In this document: positions 59,337 through 64,000 of the stretch, piece by piece
Layout: each line of letters begins with the position of its first letter
Numbering within the stretch: position 1 is the stretch's first letter
From: Mercenaria mercenaria
Taxonomy: Eukaryota; Mollusca; Bivalvia; Venerida; Veneridae
Reading direction: 5' to 3'
Assembly: GCF_021730395.1 (NCBI RefSeq)
Contig: NC_069371.1
Location: 49,176,001 to 49,240,000 of the forward strand
DNA length: 64,000 nt
The notes under the pieces: generated by a model
What the model was told of the DNA's origin: nothing
The model's input: only the letters and a program-made list of their open reading frames with translations
Database searches by the model: none
Program-made: the position numbers and the translations under genes

Positions 59337-62300
59337 ATGTCTCTATGTCAGTCTTCGCTGAAAATGAAGAAAATGAAATTGGTAATGTTTGTTTGTTACT
59401 TGACATTTTTAAGTGTCTACTGTTTCCCTGTGAATGGTGTATACAAAGATGAAGGGGCTTCAAAATCTAGAACAGAAATGGAAGTGGACAATGGCTGCAC
59501 TGAAAAATGGTGTGAAACATACAGGTATGTGTTTTATCATATATATTTAACATTTTCATGTAATTACGGTTTACATCGAATATAGTGAAAATATCTACAA
59601 AAAGACCCCCATAGATAGCACAGAACTCAACTACTAAGCAAATAATAGCAGACCTACTGAAATGTGTTACACCACTCATGCCCAAAAGTATCAAGCAGAA
59701 CTTTATCATACATGAACATTCAACATTTGAGTCCTAAACGGAACAGAAAATATAACATTTGAATGCATAAACTTCGTATTTGTTTACTTGGTGTGTTTCT
59801 ACTGTTGATTGTTACCTTTGCGGAAAGGGATATACAAAATATTGACGTAGTAACTGACTATGTTACTATGGGTTTGTAATATTATAATTTTTGTTTTGTT
59901 TGTTTTGTGGTTTAACGCCATTTTTCAACAGTATTTTAGTTATGTAACGGCGGGCAGTTAACCTTACCAGTTTTCCTGAAATCTTTACCAGTACAAACCT
60001 GTTCTCCGCAAGTTACTGCCAACTTTCCCACATGAATCAGAGGTGGAGAACGAATGATAACAGACACAATGACTTTTATCAAACCATCACGTAGTACATA
60101 CCTCCCGCCCGGGGATCGAACTCACGACCCCAACATCCATAGATCTATGCTCTCCCTACTGAGCATTATAATTTAGAATAATTGGTATTTATTCTTAAAG
60201 ACATGCAGGTTTGAATTAGAAAATTTGGGGTTTAACGTACTGGTTTATTACAATTATAATAATTTTACGTAGCAGATGATTACAAGTGCTTACCAAAGGA
60301 TTTGATGGTCCCCAAAAATACAAATTATGATGAAATATCCGTGTCCTATAATTATGACTTACAATCTTTACATAATGATATATCTTGTATTTTTATCCGT
60401 TATAACCGTTCCCCGAAGAAGGTAAACACTTTCACATCTCGGCAGTTATAAAGAAATTAAAGAAATTAAAATAATGGTTACATTTTCTGTGTCTCTGCAT
60501 TAATTTCACAGTATGATGTTTCTGACAAAAAAAAACGAATGGCAATGTTTTTTTTTTATAATTTCTCACATTAATCATTATTCTTCACACATATACATAC
60601 CTCTGTCATAGGCATGCCAATGAAATTTCATACATATGTATCCCCCTTTAAACTGCTCGATCACAGCAAAATAGATCTGCTCGAAACAATTTCATTTCCA
60701 AAGAATTGATACAAAATATATAATTATCTAATATTAAGAAAAGTAAATATCAGTATAAAAATATACAAACCCATTTGGACTTTTCATTTTCTTCATCATT
60801 CCGGGGCTAGACGTGTTTGACGGTAGAATACAAGTCCACTATCGCCCACAAATTAGCTCATTTTTATATTTGTCAAGTTGGGCGAGGTATGGAGATTCCA
60901 AATGTACTAGTTAAGATGACTGACTCCTTTTGGATGTTTGCTGCTGTATTTTCAAGGGATAATATGCAACTAAATAAAATAAAATTATCATTACGTATTT
61001 TTTACTGCAAGAGTTTTCGAGTCACTAATGCATTTTTTTCCCAATTGCAGCTTTTCGGAGATAGAGAGAATGTACAGAGGTTTATTTTTGTCGGAATTAG
61101 AGTTCTTTTTGCAACAGTTGCTATTTTACCTGGATAGAGATATAATTCTGTATCGTGAAGGGGTCAGAGACTTTGACTACATTGTTGGATCTGACGGCGA
61201 TGGTGATTCTTGTTGTGTAACGTAAGTATATGTTGTCGTTTAACGTAACTATTCGTTGTTGTGTAAGTAACCACTGTGATGTTACGTCAGTAACCATTGT
61301 TGTGTAACGTAGGTATCCGTTGTTGTATAACGTAAGTATCCGTTGTTGTGTAACGTAAATATACATTGTTGAGTAACGTCACTATCCGTTGTTGTGTAAC
61401 GTAAATATACATTGTTGAGTAACGTCACTATCCGTTGTTGTGTAACGTAAATATACATTGTTGAGTAACGTCACTATCCGTTTTTGTGTAACGTAAGTAT
61501 TCGTTGCTGTGTAACGTAAGGATCTGGTTGTTGTGTAACGTAAGTATCCGTTGTTGTGTAACTTAATTATCTGTGGTTGTGTAACCTAAATACTCATTGT
61601 TGTGTACCATAGGTAACAATTGCAATGTTACGTCTCTAACTGTTGTTGTGGATTGCATTTAATCAAATAGAATCTACTTGCACAAATAGAAGAAACAAGA
61701 TTTTGTTCTTCTTAACCCGTGCAGCGTCAGTTTTTTAATAATTTAATATTTACATGTTTGTACGCGCTTTTAATATTACATTAAGCAGTTTACGATTACA
61801 TATAATTGTATTTATGTGCATTTAATGTTAAATAGATATCTTAAAAAAGTTGTATGTGGCAATATATTAGTAAAACTCCTTCCATGCGGCTCGATATTAT
61901 TCGTAAAATTTACATTTTTGTTCGCATGTTTGACATTTTAAACGGGTAGAAAAACCAGCACACATTTTATCTACTACCGGCCCATGGATACTTAAACAGT
62001 TTCGACCAAAACTTAAATCTGCATCACCATGGAAAACATTAGGAGGTTATTTTATTCAATGTTACAGGAAGCATATTGCTTATAGAAACGATACACTGCA
62101 AAATGTGATGGGTGTGACACGACGCGTTGTTCATCTTACCTGGAAAAACAAGTACCAGTACATAACACAGGCAAGATGCATGTAAGTGCTTATCAAGTTT
62201 TATGTTTGTTAATAGTCAAATTTATCATCTTAAAAACACTTCGAATAAATGATCAAACGTCCATATGGTCTTAATTCTATAAGAACACCAGACAAAACAC

Positions 62301-62792
62301 CAACTGAAATATAATCCTGTTTGTTTTGGTAAACATTAGTCGTTGCCATAAAGGTTACCAAAACAAACAGGATTATCTTAAAGAATTAAGACCATTGTAA
62401 CCTTCCTGGCACAGACTAAAGTTAAACTTTTTACGGTTAAACAAAATACTTCAAATAGACAGAATCTTAAACCGCTGGATAAATTAAGCCAAAACTGTTC
62501 CTTTTTTCATGTACTAGCACTAGAACTAAAAATAATTTCTTCGTACCAAGTTTCAGTTGTACCTTAAGTTAATAATACATGGATAAAAACAGAAAAGCTT
62601 TATGTAGTTTATTTGTTACTATATTTACCTATCAATGTTTTATCTTTTAGTGGAGTCGGCTCATGTGATGGCATATGTGTTTTGGAGGATACTGTGAGAA
62701 CTGTCCTTGTGTATGACAGACAATCAGTTACATTTGATCAGGTTTTAGTGCCGAGCTATTGTTCGTGCAAAAGAGCAGACAATAAAAAATGA
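59337..62792 (+). CDS. Secreted cystine-knot (Spaetzle/neurotrophin-like) protein, paralogue C
   Basis: Four exons: 59337-59524, 61051-61221, 62068-62181 and 62651-62792, total 615 nt (204 residues plus TGA). All three introns are phase 2 with GTATGT or GTAAGT donors. Signal peptide KLVMFVCYLTFLSVYCFPVNG; translation may start at Met1, Met10 or Met13, the later ones giving a more typical signal. A pro-like region follows with Cys-x4-Cys (GCTEKWCE) and a Leu-rich helix (LFLSELEFFLQQLLFYL). The knot domain starts at GDGDSCC and continues YQYITQARC, GVGSCDGIC and VLVPSYCSC, i.e. seven cysteines. NDT is a glycosylation site. Spaetzle-type knots end L-P-S-C-C-V-C and IL-17 proteins V-G-C-T-C, so the family call is tentative. 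Intron 2 opens with a minisatellite copied from its own donor. Confidence 0.8.
59888..60166 (-). mobile_element. tRNA-derived SINE (type 2), inverted
   Basis: TTTAACGCCATTTTTCAACA at the left, box B region GGATCGAACTCACGACC and GCTCTCCCTACTGAGC at the right. In intron 1 of gene C. Confidence 0.9.
61209..61650. repeat. About 23-bp minisatellite derived from the exon 2 end and splice donor of gene C
   Basis: Unit TTGTTGTGTAACGTAAGTAT plus CCG, about 19 copies. The first unit is the exon 2 end (Cys-Cys-Val codons TGTTGTGTAAC) joined to the true donor GTAAGT. At least four later units keep GTAAGT; others read GTAAAT, GTCACT or GTAGGT. A doublet of about 46 bp (…TATACATTGTTGAGTAACG…) forms a higher-order unit in the middle. 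Confidence 0.9.
62266..62393. mobile_element. 128-bp hairpin MITE in intron 3 of gene C
   Basis: TGGTCTTAATTCTATAAG pairs with CTTAAAGAATTAAGACCA, and inner ATAATCCTGTTTGTTTTGGT pairs with ACCAAAACAAACAGGATTAT. Confidence 0.8.
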
Positions 62793-62856
62793 TCAAAATG
62801 TGTAAGTTTATGGTGGAGACTTGGGTTAAGTATTAAATGATCAGATTTGACGCAGA

Positions 62857-62862
62857 AATAAA
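62857..62862 (+). promoter_or_regulatory. Candidate polyadenylation signal of gene C
   Basis: AATAAA 65 bases after the stop codon, giving a very short 3' UTR. Confidence 0.65.
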
Positions 62863-62942
62863 ATGATATAAGAAGACAATACAGCTACAATTTGCCCCCG
62901 CATCGTACGAAAGATTTTATGTTATGCAACTGCATAACATTT

Positions 62943-63155
62943 GAGCCGCGCCATGAGAAAACCGACATAATGGCTTTGCGACCAGCATGGATCCAGTCTG
63001 GTCAGGATCCATGCTGTTCGCTAACAGTATCTTTAATTCCAATAGGCTTTGAAAGCGAACAGCATGGATCCTGACCAGACTGAAGGGATGCGCAGGCAGG
63101 TCTGGATCCATGCTGGTCGCAAAGCCACTATATTGGTTTTCTCATGGCGCGACTC
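62943..63155. mobile_element. Palindromic MITE, GAGCCGCGCC family, copy 4
   Basis: GAGCCGCGCCATGAGAAAAC pairs with GTTTTCTCATGGCGCGACTC, with a deletion of about 20 bp in the left arm. ATTT lies at both flanks. Confidence 0.9.
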
Positions 63156-63740
63156 ATTTATGTTATAGCCAATCACAGTACAATCTGATGTGTAGCTTGA
63201 TATAAGATATGAATTCGAAAGGTTAGGTTCAGCGTTCCGTTCTTTTAGAAACAGACAAATAGCACATAGCTGAAGTTATGAACTATATCCTATAAATATG
63301 ATATCAATCTTATAATTACGCTTTTTAGAAAAAAATGAATATGATTTTGTAGGAAATATCAAGAAGCTCATTATCGCCACGACAGCAACAGAAACTGGTC
63401 TGTCCAGACTAATCTATATTCATCATACATGTACGGAATAGTCGCACAATGTGTTTCTAAATAAACTAGCATTTCGCTTCCAAGTCGCCTGTTTGATATA
63501 CAAACACCTGAGAAAGGAAAAAAAAAATACCTACATACAAATGCTTTTGAAAGCGGCATAAACAAAACTGATGGTAGCCGTATTAATAAAACTTCTTTAC
63601 CACTCGTTCGCGGTTACTAGCAAAAAAACTTAATACAAAAATGATCATTCAAAACAATATAAAGTACATTTCTTAACTTATATATAGGCCGTACATATAC
63701 ACACGTTAAATATTATAGCCTAACAATGCTTACATTAAAT
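63156..63740. other. Intergenic, nothing recognised
   Basis: AT-rich; no gene or element recognised. Confidence 0.5.
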
Positions 63741-63892
63741 GAGCCGCGCCATGAGAAAACCAACATAGTGGGTTTGCGACCAGCATGGATCCAGACCAGC
63801 AGGCGCATCCGCGCAGTCTGGTCAGGATCTATGCTGTTCGCTAACAGTTTTTCTAATTTCAATAGGCTTTGATAGCGGATCCATGCTGGTAT
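63741..63892. mobile_element. Palindromic MITE, GAGCCGCGCC family, copy 5 (right arm mostly deleted)
   Basis: Left arm intact (GAGCCGCGCCATGAGAAAAC through CTGTTCGCTAACAG); after TTCAATAGGCTTTGATAGCG only GGATCCATGCTGGT of the right arm remains. Confidence 0.85.
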
Positions 63893-64000
63893 TTTAATAT
63901 GTGTCGTAAGCGCATATTATAACTCCACAAAATCAGTGATGCATGTCAAATACTCGAATAACTGCGCCACCCTCCATAACGCAACGAATATCTGCGCAAC

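Noticed and set aside
59337-62792. IL-17 family assignment for gene C and paralogues
   Set aside because: The VPxYCSC end and the Cys spacing partly fit IL-17, but the conserved Trp and Pro-Trp segment are missing, and the Spaetzle-like pattern fits more positions. Kept as an alternative only.

Overview
The window looks like animal nuclear DNA from a bivalve mollusc. It is AT-rich, genes are split into short exons with consensus GT/AG sites, and introns and intergenic DNA are packed with tRNA-derived SINEs, MITEs, decayed LINEs and minisatellites. The recurring palindrome beginning GAGCCGCGCCATGAGAAAAC and the SINE types recall venerid clams such as Mercenaria; that is recollection, not a database result. 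No bacterial, organellar or CRISPR features were seen.

Two host gene families were found by matching exons across paralogues, because no single long reading frame exposes them. Family 1 is a set of three small secreted proteins (A, minus, 541-8772; B, minus, 26502-28258; C, plus, 59337-62792). They share identical intron phases, an Asp-Gly-Asp-x-Cys-Cys signature, and a C-terminal cysteine pattern CC-C-C-C-CxC, best compared with Spaetzle/neurotrophin cystine knots (IL-17-like folds are the alternative). C reads through completely, B lacks a visible first exon, and A needs one base in an A6 run to reach the conserved C-terminus. Family 2 is a head-to-head pair of single-pass membrane proteins (D, minus, 30358-34213; E, plus, 36392-42101) with a CUB-like domain, an LDLa module, a transmembrane helix and a cytoplasmic tail carrying PPxY-type motifs. 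E is complete; D has a 4-base length difference in its CUB exon that breaks the frame.

Layout. 0-9 kb: gene A, whose intron 3 holds a 2.75-kb foldback element. 9-19 kb: 41-bp minisatellite, 1.6-kb tandem duplication, mariner relic, and one copy of a segmental duplication. 19-25 kb: 60-bp minisatellite and a striking 1.86-kb element made of about 20-bp dyad units. 25-28 kb: SINE and gene B. 30-42 kb: receptor pair D/E. 42-55 kb: MITEs, LINE relics with SINE insertions, degenerate repeats. 55-59 kb: second copy of the segmental duplication. 59-63 kb: gene C. 63-64 kb: palindromic MITEs.

The most unusual signals are the 20-bp dyad array with an 8-bp direct repeat at its ends (22493-24351), the minisatellite in gene C built from copies of its own exon end and splice donor (61209-61650), a probable conversion tract in the LDLa/TM exon of D and E, and three MITE insertions dated by comparing segmental copies. 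Functions are inferred from sequence alone.
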